From Halorhodospira sp. (GTDB taxonomy: Bacteria > Pseudomonadota > Gammaproteobacteria > Nitrococcales > Halorhodospiraceae): a DNA stretch of 10,433 nt. Numbering within the stretch: the first letter of the stretch is position 1; every line of letters starts with the position of its first letter. The stretch is taken from NCBI GenBank assembly GCA_007127935.1, contig SKYL01000341.1:1-10433 (forward strand), written 5' to 3'. A program made the translations under genes and the position numbers. Below are positions 1 through 7,413 of the stretch, piece after piece. The notes under the pieces are model-generated. The model was not told where the DNA came from, searched no databases, and saw only the letters and a program-made list of their open reading frames with translations.

Positions 1-1
1 C

Positions 2-3000
2 CTCGTGGCGGCACAGGCACTGGGCGCAGACCTCTTTCATCATGCACTGCATCGGCGAGTTGATGGAGCCGAGGGCCACGTGGTTCTCCTTGAGGTACGG
101 CTTCAGCACGCCGTGCCGGGCCGCTTTCACCGCCGCCATCATGCGGTCGGAGCCGATGGCGATGATGCGGTCCACGTCCTCCATGGCCAGCGTGGTGTCG
201 CCCAGTTTACCCTGGGCGTAGGCGACCATCGCCTCCACGATGTTGCCGACGAAGCTGCGATCCTGCGGGCGGCGCGCCTCCACCGGCTGTACGCCCGGGC
301 CGGGATCGACGGTCCAGATCACCGTGTCGGCGGCGGCCTCGATCTCCTCCACCTTGTAAATGTCGTCGGGGGTCCGGTAGCCGGCGAAGTAGAGCACCCG
401 GCTGCCCGCCGCCCGCAGGGCGCGGCCGATGGAGAAGAGCACCGCGTTGCCCAGGCCGCCGCCGGCCAGCAGGACCGTTTCGTTGTTCGGGATCTCCGTG
501 GGCGCGCCGGTGGGACCCATGAGCACCAGCGGGTCGCCGGGCCGCCAAGTGGCGCAGAGGCGGGAGGAGGCGCCCATCTCCAGCACGATGACCGAGATCA
601 GGCCCCGCTCTTTGTCGACCCAGGCGCCGGTCAAGGCCATGCCCTCGGTGGCCAGCGGGACGCCGTCCACCCGCAGGGCGTGGGACTCGTAGTTCTGTAC
701 CCGGTAGAACTGGCCGGGCTCAAAGCTGCGGGCCTGGATCGGGGCGCGGGCCACCACCTCGACGATGTTGGAGGCCAGCCGCCGCACCTCTTTAACCCGG
801 ACCAGGAGTTGGTCGTCCAGGTGCTCCACAAAGCGGCGGAAGGCCGCGTCCCGCTCCGCCTGCCCGGCCGGATCGAGTAATTCGATCTCCGGGCGAAAGA
901 GGTCGACGATGAACGGGTAACCGTCCTTGGCACTGGCCATGGCGCGGACCACGTTGCCGGCGTAGACAGGGTGGTTGTCGCCGAAGAAGGAGACGCGGCG
1001 GCCATCCCGGTCGTACGAGGTGAACGGCGCCGGATTGCCGATCTTCGGGGTCGGCGTGGTGTTCTCCACCGGGGCTAGTTGTGCGCCGCCGTCGCGGGGC
1101 TCGTGGGCGCGGAAGAACTTGCCCGCCAACTCGAAGGTGCCTGGGTGTTCCCGCTCGTAGACGATGTTCGGCGAGGTGCCGGCGGCCACCATCAGCGTGC
1201 GCATGGGCAGGGTCACCTCGTCGCCGCCGGAGACCCAGCGGCCGTCCTCCTGACGCAGCTTCTCGAAGCGCACCGCCTTCAGTTGGCCGTGCTCGTCGGC
1301 GATCGCCTCCTTGGGCACCATGCCGCCGGCGAAGATCAGCCCCTCCTCCATGGCCTTGACCACCTCCTCGTGATTTTGGCGGTATGCCGGGGCGTCGTGC
1401 AGCCCCTTGCGGTAGAAGAGGGTGGCGCCGCCCCACTCGGCCAGCAGAGGGGCGAAGTCGGGCCTCTCCCCGGCCGCCGCCGCCCGGGCCCGCTCGGCCC
1501 GCACCGCACGGCCGTGGGTCAGGAACTCCTCCAGGATCTCCCGTTCTTCGCCGTCGTACTCGGCCAACACCGCTTCTTCACCAAAGCGGGCGGTAAGGGC
1601 CTCGTACCGCTCCAGGGTCTTCTCCACCTGGACCGGGTAGTAGGCGAGGATCTCGGTGGTGGTGTCCACCGCCGTCAGGCCGCCGCCCACGACGCCCGCC
1701 GGCAGGCGGATCTGCATGTTGGCCAGGGAGTTGCGCTTGGCCGCGCCGGTGAGCTGGAGCCCCATCAGGAAGTCCGACGCCTTGCGGATGCCGCGCACCA
1801 AGTTGTTCTCAATGTCGATGACCGTCGGCTTGCCGGCGCCGGCGGCGATGGCCACATGGTCGAAGCCGAGTTCCCAGGCGCTCTCCACGGTGATGGTGCC
1901 GCCCAGGCGGATCCCGCCGAAGCAGCGGAAGCCGTGGCGCCGCAGCAGGGTCAGGTAGATGACCTTGAGGAAATTCTTGTCCCAGCGGACGGTGATGCCG
2001 TACTCGGCGACGCCGCCGAAGCCGAGCATGGTCCGCTCGTCCAACTGTTCGTAGAGGGTGTCGAAGTCGCGCACCGGGGCCGGAATGCCGCCGTCGGCGC
2101 CGGTGAGTTCCGCGGGCAGCGGCTCGATCTTCAGCCCGTCGATGCCGACGACACCGAAGCCCTCGTTGATCAGGTAGTGGGAGAGGGTGTAGCCCGCCGG
2201 CCCCATGCCGGCCACCAGGATGTTCTTGCCGTTGTACGGCAGGGCGTGGGGGCGCTTGATGTGGAGGGGGTTCCACCGCGTCAGCAGGCTGTAGATCTCG
2301 AAGCCGTAGGGGAGGGAGAGCACCTCGCGCAGGGTGGTGGTCTCCACCTGCGGGATGGCCACCGGCTCCACCTTCTGATAGATGCAGGCGGTGACGCAGT
2401 CGTTGCAGATCCGGTGGCCGGTGCCCGGCACCATGGGGTTGTCGACCATGACCACCGCCAGGGCGGCCAGGCTGTCCCCCCGGTGCTTCAAGTACTGGGC
2501 CTCGGAGATCTTCTCCTCCAGCGGGCAGCCCACCATGGTGGTGCCCAGCGGGTTCTGGCGGTAGCTGCCGTCCTTCGCCCGCATGCCCTTGGAGCAGGAG
2601 TCGCGGTCGCGGTCGTGGCAGTAGAGGCAGTGCTCGACCTCGGCGACGATGCGCCGGTGGGGCAGGCCGGGGTCGGTGAGGGCGAAGCCGTCCCGGTGCA
2701 GGGTCACCTCGGTGCCGTGGGCGGTGTAGCCGTCGCGCTCCACGGTCTCGCACGGCACCAAGTCTTTAAAATCGGTCTTGCCCCGCTCCCGGAACGCCGT
2801 CCAGCCGGCCGTTTGGACGCCGATCTCCGGGGTGTGGAGGGCGGCGTAGGTCCAACGTTCCACCCGGTCCAGGAGGCCCTGCAGGAAGGCCTGGGGATCG
2901 GTCTCCGTCAGCGGTTCGGCCAGCGCGGCCGGCCCTTCCGGGTGAGACTCCACTGCACGCCGGAGAGCCGCCGCGCGATCCGCGTCCCCGCCGTCTTTCA

Positions 3001-3532
3001 CCACGCGGAAGATCTCCATGGCGGCGGCGGCGAAGGCACCCTCCGGGTCGTTTCCGGCGTCGGCGGGCCCCGGCAGCGCTTCCCGGAGTACCCGGGCGGC
3101 TCGATTCAGCGTGTTCAGATCCCAGGAGGCGAGGTCGTCGGCGGTGAAGCGCTTCTTGGCGGCGGAGACCACTTGGTCGCGGTAAGCGACTACCGTCTCG
3201 AGTTCGCGATGGATGCTGCCCTGAAGGCGCGCCCACTCCGCCTCCACGCTGAAGAGGCGGGCGACAAAGCGGCTAACGTGGGGGGCCACGCCGGTGAGCA
3301 CCGCCGAACGTTCGGTGACCGGTACGCCGTCTTCCCCCGCCGCCCGGTACGCCTGAAACGCCTGGAAGAGTTCCGGGTCTTCGGCCTCCACGGCCTGGTC
3401 GAAGGCCGTCAGCAGATCGGCCAGGCGGGCCGGATCATAAAGGTCGGCGTAACGGAACCCGTTGATCCCCAGTGGGAAATCGCGTTCCGTGGGGGCGTTG
3501 GCCCGGGACGGCGTCGGCGTATCGTTCGGCAT
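2..3532 (-). CDS. Large FAD/Fe-S pyridine-nucleotide oxidoreductase (GltD-like plus PyrK/FNR-like), C-terminus missing
   Basis: One open frame with no stop gives 1177 residues and runs off the left edge. The start is ATG at 3532, preceded by GGAG about 7 nt upstream. Residues 1 to about 290 are mostly helical and match no domain I recognise. A cysteine domain follows: C302-x2-C305-x7-C313-x22-C336 (the last in a GCPLEE context), then C376-x2-C379-x3-C383. This resembles the [4Fe-4S] domain of the glutamate synthase small subunit (GltD). A GMGPAG dinucleotide-binding motif lies at 442-447 and a GGGLTAVD motif at about 616-623, as in GltD-type FAD/NAD(P) domains. From about residue 900 a ferredoxin-reductase fold begins (GQFYRVQNY, later LLAGGGLGNAV at about 1021-1031). 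At the edge C1163-x5-C1169-x2-C1172-x1-C1174 resembles the 2Fe-2S motif of PyrK, the dihydroorotate dehydrogenase electron-transfer subunit. The protein probably moves electrons between NAD(P)H and an Fe-S carrier. Substrate and partner are unknown. Fold assignment is firm; physiological role is not. Confidence 0.9.
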   Translation of the reverse strand, partial: MPNDTPTPSRANAPTERDFPLGINGFRYADLYDPARLADLLTAFDQAVEAEDPELFQAFQAYRAAGEDGVPVTERSAVLTGVAPHVSRFVARLFSVEAEWARLQGSIHRELETVVAYRDQVVSAAKKRFTADDLASWDLNTLNRAARVLREALPGPADAGNDPEGAFAAAAMEIFRVVKDGGDADRAAALRRAVESHPEGPAALAEPLTETDPQAFLQGLLDRVERWTYAALHTPEIGVQTAGWTAFRERGKTDFKDLVPCETVERDGYTAHGTEVTLHRDGFALTDPGLPHRRIVAEVEHCLYCHDRDRDSCSKGMRAKDGSYRQNPLGTTMVGCPLEEKISEAQYLKHRGDSLAALAVVMVDNPMVPGTGHRICNDCVTACIYQKVEPVAIPQVETTTLREVLSLPYGFEIYSLLTRWNPLHIKRPHALPYNGKNILVAGMGPAGYTLSHYLINEGFGVVGIDGLKIEPLPAELTGADGGIPAPVRDFDTLYEQLDERTMLGFGGVAEYGITVRWDKNFLKVIYLTLLRRHGFRCFGGIRLGGTITVESAWELGFDHVAIAAGAGKPTVIDIENNLVRGIRKASDFLMGLQLTGAAKRNSLANMQIRLPAGVVGGGLTAVDTTTEILAYYPVQVEKTLERYEALTARFGEEAVLAEYDGEEREILEEFLTHGRAVRAERARAAAAGERPDFAPLLAEWGGATLFYRKGLHDAPAYRQNHEEVVKAMEEGLIFAGGMVPKEAIADEHGQLKAVRFEKLRQEDGRWVSGGDEVTLPMRTLMVAAGTSPNIVYEREHPGTFELAGKFFRAHEPRDGGAQLAPVENTTPTPKIGNPAPFTSYDRDGRRVSFFGDNHPVYAGNVVRAMASAKDGYPFIVDLFRPEIELLDPAGQAERDAAFRRFVEHLDDQLLVRVKEVRRLASNIVEVVARAPIQARSFEPGQFYRVQNYESHALRVDGVPLATEGMALTGAWVDKERGLISVIVLEMGASSRLCATWRPGDPLVLMGPTGAPTEIPNNETVLLAGGGLGNAVLFSIGRALRAAGSRVLYFAGYRTPDDIYKVEEIEAAADTVIWTVDPGPGVQPVEARRPQDRSFVGNIVEAMVAYAQGKLGDTTLAMEDVDRIIAIGSDRMMAAVKAARHGVLKPYLKENHVALGSINSPMQCMMKEVCAQCLCRHE

Positions 3533-3833
3533 AGTGGACTCCGTTTCACATCGGCGGAATAAAGGCTCTGCGCCGGCGTGCGGGCGGCGCCGGCCAATTC
3601 TGCCATTTTTTAGGCCACATTATCACTCTCCCTTAGGCGTGGTCGTGGTGCGGCTTATTGTCCGGGGGGTAGTTCAGGATGAGATAGACGGTGGTGGCGT
3701 CTGCCATTCCTCATGCCGAAGAGTTGGTAACGGGAAGCCACGGGGAGCGGGGGACTCCACTGATTGTCCCTCGGATCAATCGGTTGCTACGGTGCGATGC
3801 ACCATCATGGCCATTGATTCGAGGTGACACATA
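3533..3833. other. Divergent intergenic region between oxidoreductase and phasin genes
   Basis: This 301-nt region must hold the promoters of both divergent genes. I see no convincing gene in it. Small inverted repeats are visible: GCCGGCG at 3572-3578 with CGCCGGC at 3588-3594 in the leader of the minus-strand gene; GATTG 3762-3766 with CAATC 3777-3781; and GGTGC-gat-GCACC at 3791-3803, about 30 nt before the phasin start. The only AT-rich patch is around 3597-3626. On the minus strand it contains GATAAT (five of six bases of a -10 box), but no good -35 element stands in front of it. None of these is strong enough to name a promoter or operator. Confidence 0.5.
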
Positions 3834-4283
3834 ATGAACCAGGAGCTATTCGAGCAGGCCGCCCAGGAGTGGAGGCGGGTGGTGAATCCGGAACAGTGGA
3901 GCAAGGCCATGGAACCGGCCCGCCGAATGAACGCGGTGATGATCGAGCACGCCCAGAAGCTTGCCCAACTGAACCTGGATGCCGCCCGCAGTTTTACCGA
4001 AATGACACTTGCCCAGGCGCGCAGCGCGATGGAGATCAAAGACCCGGAAGACCTGCGCAACTACTTGAGCGAGCAGACCAAGGCGGTGGAGTCCTTTACC
4101 AAGGAGTTTTCCAAGGACGCCAGCATGCTGGCCGACCTGGGTAAATCGTTCGGCGACGAAATGCAAAAGGCCGCCCAGGAGAATGTGGTCTCTTTTTCCA
4201 AGGCGTTCACCGGCACCGGCGGCAAAACCAAGGGGCGCGCGGGCGCGGCGGCCTCGGGCGGAGCGGCCGGGAAAGCCGAGTAA
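3834..4283 (+). CDS. Phasin family protein (polyhydroxyalkanoate granule-associated)
   Basis: The protein has 149 residues. ATG at 3834 follows a strong Shine-Dalgarno, GAGGTGA (3821-3827), 6 nt upstream, and the stop is TAA. Phasins are small amphipathic proteins that coat polyhydroxyalkanoate granules in the cytoplasm and limit their size and coalescence. The sequence fits: residues 1 to about 125 are nearly continuous amphipathic helix rich in A, E, K, Q and M, with no signal peptide or membrane segment. The stretch around 35-65 (MIEHAQKLAQLNLDAARSF) and the later segment with FTKEFSKDASMLADLGKSF follow the usual phasin_2 pattern. The last 25 residues are a low-complexity Gly/Ala/Lys tail of the disordered kind common in phasins. 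It is a single-gene unit, closed by a terminator at 4310-4344. No PHA synthase or depolymerase is in the window, so the link to PHA comes from the family only. Confidence 0.85.
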   Translation: MNQELFEQAAQEWRRVVNPEQWSKAMEPARRMNAVMIEHAQKLAQLNLDAARSFTEMTLAQARSAMEIKDPEDLRNYLSEQTKAVESFTKEFSKDASMLADLGKSFGDEMQKAAQENVVSFSKAFTGTGGKTKGRAGAAASGGAAGKAE

Positions 4284-4309
4284 TACACCGTACACAGCGG
4301 TGGTACGGG

Positions 4310-4344
4310 GACCCGGCGGTCTGATGAAGGCCGCCGGGTCTTTT
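4310..4344 (+). terminator. Rho-independent terminator after the phasin gene
   Basis: The stem GACCCGGCGG (4310-4319) pairs perfectly with CCGCCGGGTC (4331-4340). Three inner pairs (T-G, C-G, T-A) close a GATGA loop, and TTTT follows at once. This is a textbook intrinsic terminator 27 nt after the phasin stop. A weaker hairpin, CCGTAC 4288-4293 with GTACGG 4303-4308, sits between the stop codon and the terminator. It separates the phasin transcript from the c-di-GMP operon that starts downstream. Confidence 0.9.
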
Positions 4345-4365
4345 CATTGAAATTTAAAAAGGGGC

Positions 4366-4393
4366 TTCAACCACTCGGTTTTCCAGGTAACAT
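4366..4393 (+). promoter_or_regulatory. Candidate sigma-70-type promoter for the c-di-GMP/STAS operon
   Basis: TTCAAC (4366-4371, three of six bases of a -35 box) is 16 nt from TAACAT (4388-4393, four of six bases of a -10 box). The pair sits in the AT-richer stretch just after the phasin terminator, where the operon promoter must lie if the operon is transcribed on its own. It would start the mRNA near 4400, leaving a leader of about 30 nt made up almost entirely of the hairpin at 4404-4421. Both boxes are weak, so this is a guess by position. Confidence 0.25.
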
Positions 4394-4403
4394 GAGGATG
4401 TCG

Positions 4404-4421
4404 ATACCGGAGACCCGGTAT
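4404..4421 (+). promoter_or_regulatory. Perfect inverted repeat just before the diguanylate cyclase start
   Basis: ATACCGG-agac-CCGGTAT is a perfect 7-bp inverted repeat with a 4-nt spacer, ending 8 nt before the ATG at 4430. In RNA it would fold into a hairpin that occupies the ribosome-binding region and hides the only GGAG nearby (4409-4412). In DNA it could be a dimeric repressor operator. The sequence cannot separate the two options. Confidence 0.55.
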
Positions 4422-4429
4422 GGCTGGCC

Positions 4430-5452
4430 ATGGAGAGTTTGCAGGCCGTGGAATTGCTGGAGAACCGTCTGCCCATCGAGGCCGATTTGCAGGCCTTCCT
4501 TACGGCATCGAGGGAGGCGGTGGTGGAACTCGGTGGGGGGGAGATGGAGAGCGCCGAGGCGTTACTCAAGCTCTCTCGAATGCTGCGTCGCGCCGGTGCG
4601 GGGAGTGGGCAGCCTGTGGCGGCCTCCCTCGTCTTGCGGGACAGCGGTCTCGTGGCGGAGTGGGATCAGGGGGATGAGCGGGGCGCGCTGACGTTGGGGC
4701 GGCTGCCCGAACCGCCCACGGAGGCCGCGGCGGAACGGCTGCGGCGCCGCCTGATCGCCGAGTACCGGATTCATGACCCCGAGGCCCTGCTTCATCGCAA
4801 CCGGGAGATGGTGAACCGCTTCGAGTCGAGCCGGGGGCGCATGGTTCGCGAGCTGGAGGCGTTGCAACAGGCGTTGGAGCGCCGCCAGCGCGAACTCCAG
4901 GAGAGCATCCGGGAGGCGGAGACCGATCCGTTGACCCAAATCTACAACCGGCGCGCCTTCGACGAGCGGATCGCCCAGGCGTTCCAGCGGACGATGCGCC
5001 AAGGGACGGAGGGGCTGTCTTTGTTGCTGGTGGATCTGGACCACTTCAAGGAGGTCAACGATACCTATGGACACGGATATGGAGACAACTATCTGCGCCG
5101 CACCGCCCAAGCCTTGGTCTCGGTGATCCGCAAGGATGTGGATGCCGCCTTCCGCATCGGCGGTGATGAATTCGCGGTGCTCCTCTTCGCCGGCGGTGAG
5201 GCGGCCTGCGGGAAGGCGATGCAGGTGGTGGAGGCCATGGAAAGCCGGGTGAGCATCGGTATTGCGGCCATCGCACCCGGTCAGGCTTACCCCGGGACGG
5301 TGGAGACCTTCATCCAGGAGGCTGACGCCGCGCTTTACGAGGCCAAACAGTTGGGACGGGGGCGGGTGGTTCGCGCCCAGTGCCGCGGTCGGCCCCCGGT
5401 GGGGTGCGTGGAGGCGTGTTCCGCGGCGACCGCCGGTGGGGCCACGGCGTGA
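4430..5452 (+). CDS. GGDEF diguanylate cyclase, first gene of the partner-switching operon
   Basis: The protein has 340 residues and no signal peptide or membrane segment, so it should be cytoplasmic. It would make cyclic-di-GMP from two GTP. Residues 1 to about 120 are helical with no recognised domain. A charged coiled coil runs from about 123 to 165 into the GGDEF domain, which opens with TDPLTQIYNRRAF (165-177). The metal and substrate residues are present: VDLDHFKEVND at 201-211, and GGDEF at 244-248, so catalysis is expected. The usual inhibitory-site RxxD is KDVD (235-238), with Lys in place of Arg, so feedback inhibition by the product may be weak. The last 25 residues form a short Cys/Ala/Gly-rich tail. 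ATG 4430 is the only ATG in frame after a stop at 4388, but it has no good Shine-Dalgarno; GGAG at 4409-4412 is too far away. The TGA stop overlaps the next gene's GTG. With no sensor domain, control by the downstream STAS/kinase/phosphatase proteins is a reasonable inference. Confidence 0.9.
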   Translation: MESLQAVELLENRLPIEADLQAFLTASREAVVELGGGEMESAEALLKLSRMLRRAGAGSGQPVAASLVLRDSGLVAEWDQGDERGALTLGRLPEPPTEAAAERLRRRLIAEYRIHDPEALLHRNREMVNRFESSRGRMVRELEALQQALERRQRELQESIREAETDPLTQIYNRRAFDERIAQAFQRTMRQGTEGLSLLLVDLDHFKEVNDTYGHGYGDNYLRRTAQALVSVIRKDVDAAFRIGGDEFAVLLFAGGEAACGKAMQVVEAMESRVSIGIAAIAPGQAYPGTVETFIQEADAALYEAKQLGRGRVVRAQCRGRPPVGCVEACSAATAGGATA

Positions 5453-6504
5453 GTGTTATCAGCAGTCACGACGCCACCCAACTCCTCCACGAGACGCGGG
5501 TGGAGCGGGAGAGCGACGCGGTCGGCCTGCGCGCCCGGCTGCTCTCGGTGGCCGAGCGGATCGGCTTTCCCGAGTTTCAGCGTCACAACATGGCGCTGGT
5601 GGCCTCGGAGTTGGCGAGCAATATCGTCAAGCACGCCGAAGGCCGCGGATTTATTCAGGTTTGGCAGCAGCCCGGACCGACCCTCGACCTCTTTGCCCTC
5701 GATCATGGCCCCGGTATCGCCAATCTGGATGCCGCCATGGCGGACGGCTACTCCACCGCCAAGACCCTGGGCAAGGGGCTGGGCAGTGTGGTCCGCCTCA
5801 GCAACCACTGCGACTTTTTCACTCGTCTGCCCAATCCGCCTCCGGTGCGGAAGTGGCACGGGACCGCCGCGCTGGCCCGATTCTATCACCGCGCCGATTG
5901 GCGGCTCGACGACGTGGGGATTTACAGCCGGTCCCTCGCCGACGAACGGTACAACGGCGACCGGATCTTCATCTTCCAGGACCGGGTCTGTATGCGCTGG
6001 CTCCACGCCGACGGGTTGGGGAGCGGTCAGATGGCCCAGGAGGCCACGGCGCCCTTGGGTGGGGCGCTGCTCACCGGAGAAAGTCCGGTGGGCGTGCTGA
6101 AGGCGGCGGATGATCAGTTGAAGAAGAGCCGCGGCGCGGTGGCCTTGGCCGGAGAGTTGCGGTACGGGAAATCGACGGTGGAGATCGCCGGTGTGGGTGA
6201 CCTCCACGCCCATCTCATCGACCTCGACGACCCGGATAACAAGGAGCAATTGGTTTTTGCCCCTGGGACGTTGGGGCGTGAGTTCAAACAGCCGCGAGAG
6301 CAGCGCCGGTGGTTTATCCGCCGTGGGATGGTGATTACCGCCAGTGATGGGGTCCGCCGCAATTGGGACGCCGGCACCTTTCCAGGGCTCTTTTACCGCG
6401 ACCCCCAGTTGATCGCCTACTTGCTGGGCAACATCATGGGCCGGATGTCGGACGACCAGTCGCTCCTGGTGGCCACCGTTGGCGCGGACCAGAAAGAACA
6501 ATAA
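5449..6504 (+). CDS. RsbT-like switch kinase fused to SpoIIE/RsbX-like PP2C phosphatase
   Basis: The protein has 351 residues. I chose GTG 5449 because it overlaps the previous stop as GTGA, has GGTGGGG about 9 nt upstream, and begins the conserved region; an in-frame ATG at 5380 would add 23 Arg/Gly-rich residues. Residues 15 to about 130 are a GHKL ATPase of the RsbT/RsbW anti-sigma kinase type: N box E54-x3-N58 in SELASNIVKHA, G1 box DHGPGI (85-90) and GKGLGS (108-113). Such kinases phosphorylate Ser or Thr in STAS partners. Residues about 155-345 are a SpoIIE/RsbX-type PP2C phosphatase, with metal-ligand aspartates in HADGLGSGQ (D188), ITASDGV (D300) and SDDQSLLVA (D335/D336). The protein therefore carries both writer and eraser of the STAS phosphate. 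The two STAS proteins encoded next are the obvious substrates. It is soluble. Domain calls are firm; substrates are inferred. Confidence 0.9.
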   Translation: MSVISSHDATQLLHETRVERESDAVGLRARLLSVAERIGFPEFQRHNMALVASELASNIVKHAEGRGFIQVWQQPGPTLDLFALDHGPGIANLDAAMADGYSTAKTLGKGLGSVVRLSNHCDFFTRLPNPPPVRKWHGTAALARFYHRADWRLDDVGIYSRSLADERYNGDRIFIFQDRVCMRWLHADGLGSGQMAQEATAPLGGALLTGESPVGVLKAADDQLKKSRGAVALAGELRYGKSTVEIAGVGDLHAHLIDLDDPDNKEQLVFAPGTLGREFKQPREQRRWFIRRGMVITASDGVRRNWDAGTFPGLFYRDPQLIAYLLGNIMGRMSDDQSLLVATVGADQKEQ

Positions 6505-6528
6505 TCAGAACAAGGGATGGGAGGAGAG

Positions 6529-7413
6529 ATGGCACCCAATCGGGAACTTACCGAGAAGCTCAAGGCGTTGTTCGCCGCCAAGATGGATGGGGTGGCGGTG
6601 GCCTTGGAGGCCCCGGCGCGGGCGCACTTCGGCGGCAGTTTCAACCTGCTGGACGATACCGAGATCGTCGATCTCAGCCTGGAATTGCAGCACCTGTTGG
6701 GCGGCCTGCTCTCGTCCGACGATCCGTTCGATCTGACCTCGCCGGCCTATCAGGCCCTGGAGAGCTTTTTTGTCAACCTGGCCCGTAAGGTGCTATCACG
6801 GGGCGGCGAGGTGGAGGGGCTGGTTCGGTATACCCAGGCTCTCCAACGGGCGCTGATCTTCAAGCTGGAGGAGACCAGCGGGGCGCCGTTCACCCGCTCC
6901 CGTTCCGTGCTGGCGTACTTCTCCGACGTCTTTATCGAGTTGATCCTGACCGTCTACCGCGCCTACCTCAATCAGAAGGAGCAGACCATTCGCTCCCAAG
7001 AGTCGGAGTTGCGGGAGACCGCCACCCCCATCACCGAGATCTGGGATGGCGTGGTCACGCTGCCGATCATCGGCACGCTCGACTCCAGCCGCACGGTGCT
7101 GATCATGGAGTCGTTGCTCAACCGCATCGCCGAGGAGCACTCCAAGGTGGTGGTGATGGACTTGACCGGGGTCAGCGGCATGGACTCCCAGGTCTCCCAC
7201 CACCTGATCCAGATGGTCCGCGCCATCAAACTGATGGGCGCAGAGGCGATCCTAACGGGGATTCGCCCGGAGATTGCCCGGGCGTTGACGCAATTGGAGA
7301 TCGATCTCGGCGACATGACCACCCGCGGTAACCTGGCCGACGGGCTCAAGGATGCGTTCCGTCTGATCGGTGTCCGGGTCGTGAAAGACACGGTGGCCGG
7401 GGGAGATGTCTAA
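6529..7413 (+). CDS. RsbR-like STAS protein (stressosome scaffold/sensor type)
   Basis: The protein has 294 residues. ATG 6529 is preferred because GGGAGGAG (6519-6526) lies just before it. The in-frame ATG 6517 is possible but has only AAGGG directly against it, and would add four residues. Residues 1 to about 160 are all-helical and resemble the N-terminal sensory domains of RsbR paralogues (globin-like or RsbRD_N type; which one is not certain). Residues about 165-285 are an STAS domain with RsbR-family signatures: TPITEIWDGVVTLPIIGTL (166-184), VVVMDLTGVSGMDS (207-220) and AILTGIRPEIA (240-250). Likely phospho-acceptors are in GTLDSSRT (182-189) and S220 of MDS, near the positions of the known RsbRA phospho-threonines. 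RsbR proteins co-assemble with RsbS and hold RsbT until phosphorylated. The gene begins 24 nt after the kinase/phosphatase gene and overlaps the next by 8 nt, so it lies in the same operon. Confidence 0.87.
   Translation: MAPNRELTEKLKALFAAKMDGVAVALEAPARAHFGGSFNLLDDTEIVDLSLELQHLLGGLLSSDDPFDLTSPAYQALESFFVNLARKVLSRGGEVEGLVRYTQALQRALIFKLEETSGAPFTRSRSVLAYFSDVFIELILTVYRAYLNQKEQTIRSQESELRETATPITEIWDGVVTLPIIGTLDSSRTVLIMESLLNRIAEEHSKVVVMDLTGVSGMDSQVSHHLIQMVRAIKLMGAEAILTGIRPEIARALTQLEIDLGDMTTRGNLADGLKDAFRLIGVRVVKDTVAGGDV

Noticed and set aside
5..880. A 291-codon plus-strand open frame at the left edge.
   Set aside because: It is antisense to the C-terminal FNR-like part of the same oxidoreductase and lacks any recognisable motif.
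1079..3562. An 827-codon open frame on the plus strand, antisense to the oxidoreductase.
   Set aside because: It is a mirror of a GC-rich coding frame on the other strand. Its translation is full of His, Gly, Val and Arg runs with no domain logic, while the minus frame holds clear Fe-S and nucleotide-binding motifs.
3462..3827. A 121-codon plus-strand frame covering the divergent intergenic region.
   Set aside because: It starts inside the oxidoreductase gene, has no plausible ribosome-binding site and no coherent protein character.
4345..4429. A possible c-di-GMP riboswitch before the cyclase gene.
   Set aside because: The 85-nt leader shows only one simple hairpin and none of the paired-helix core expected of GEMM riboswitches.
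5335..6501. A 388-codon minus-strand open frame opposite the kinase/phosphatase gene.
   Set aside because: The plus-strand frame carries the kinase and phosphatase motifs; the antisense product has none.
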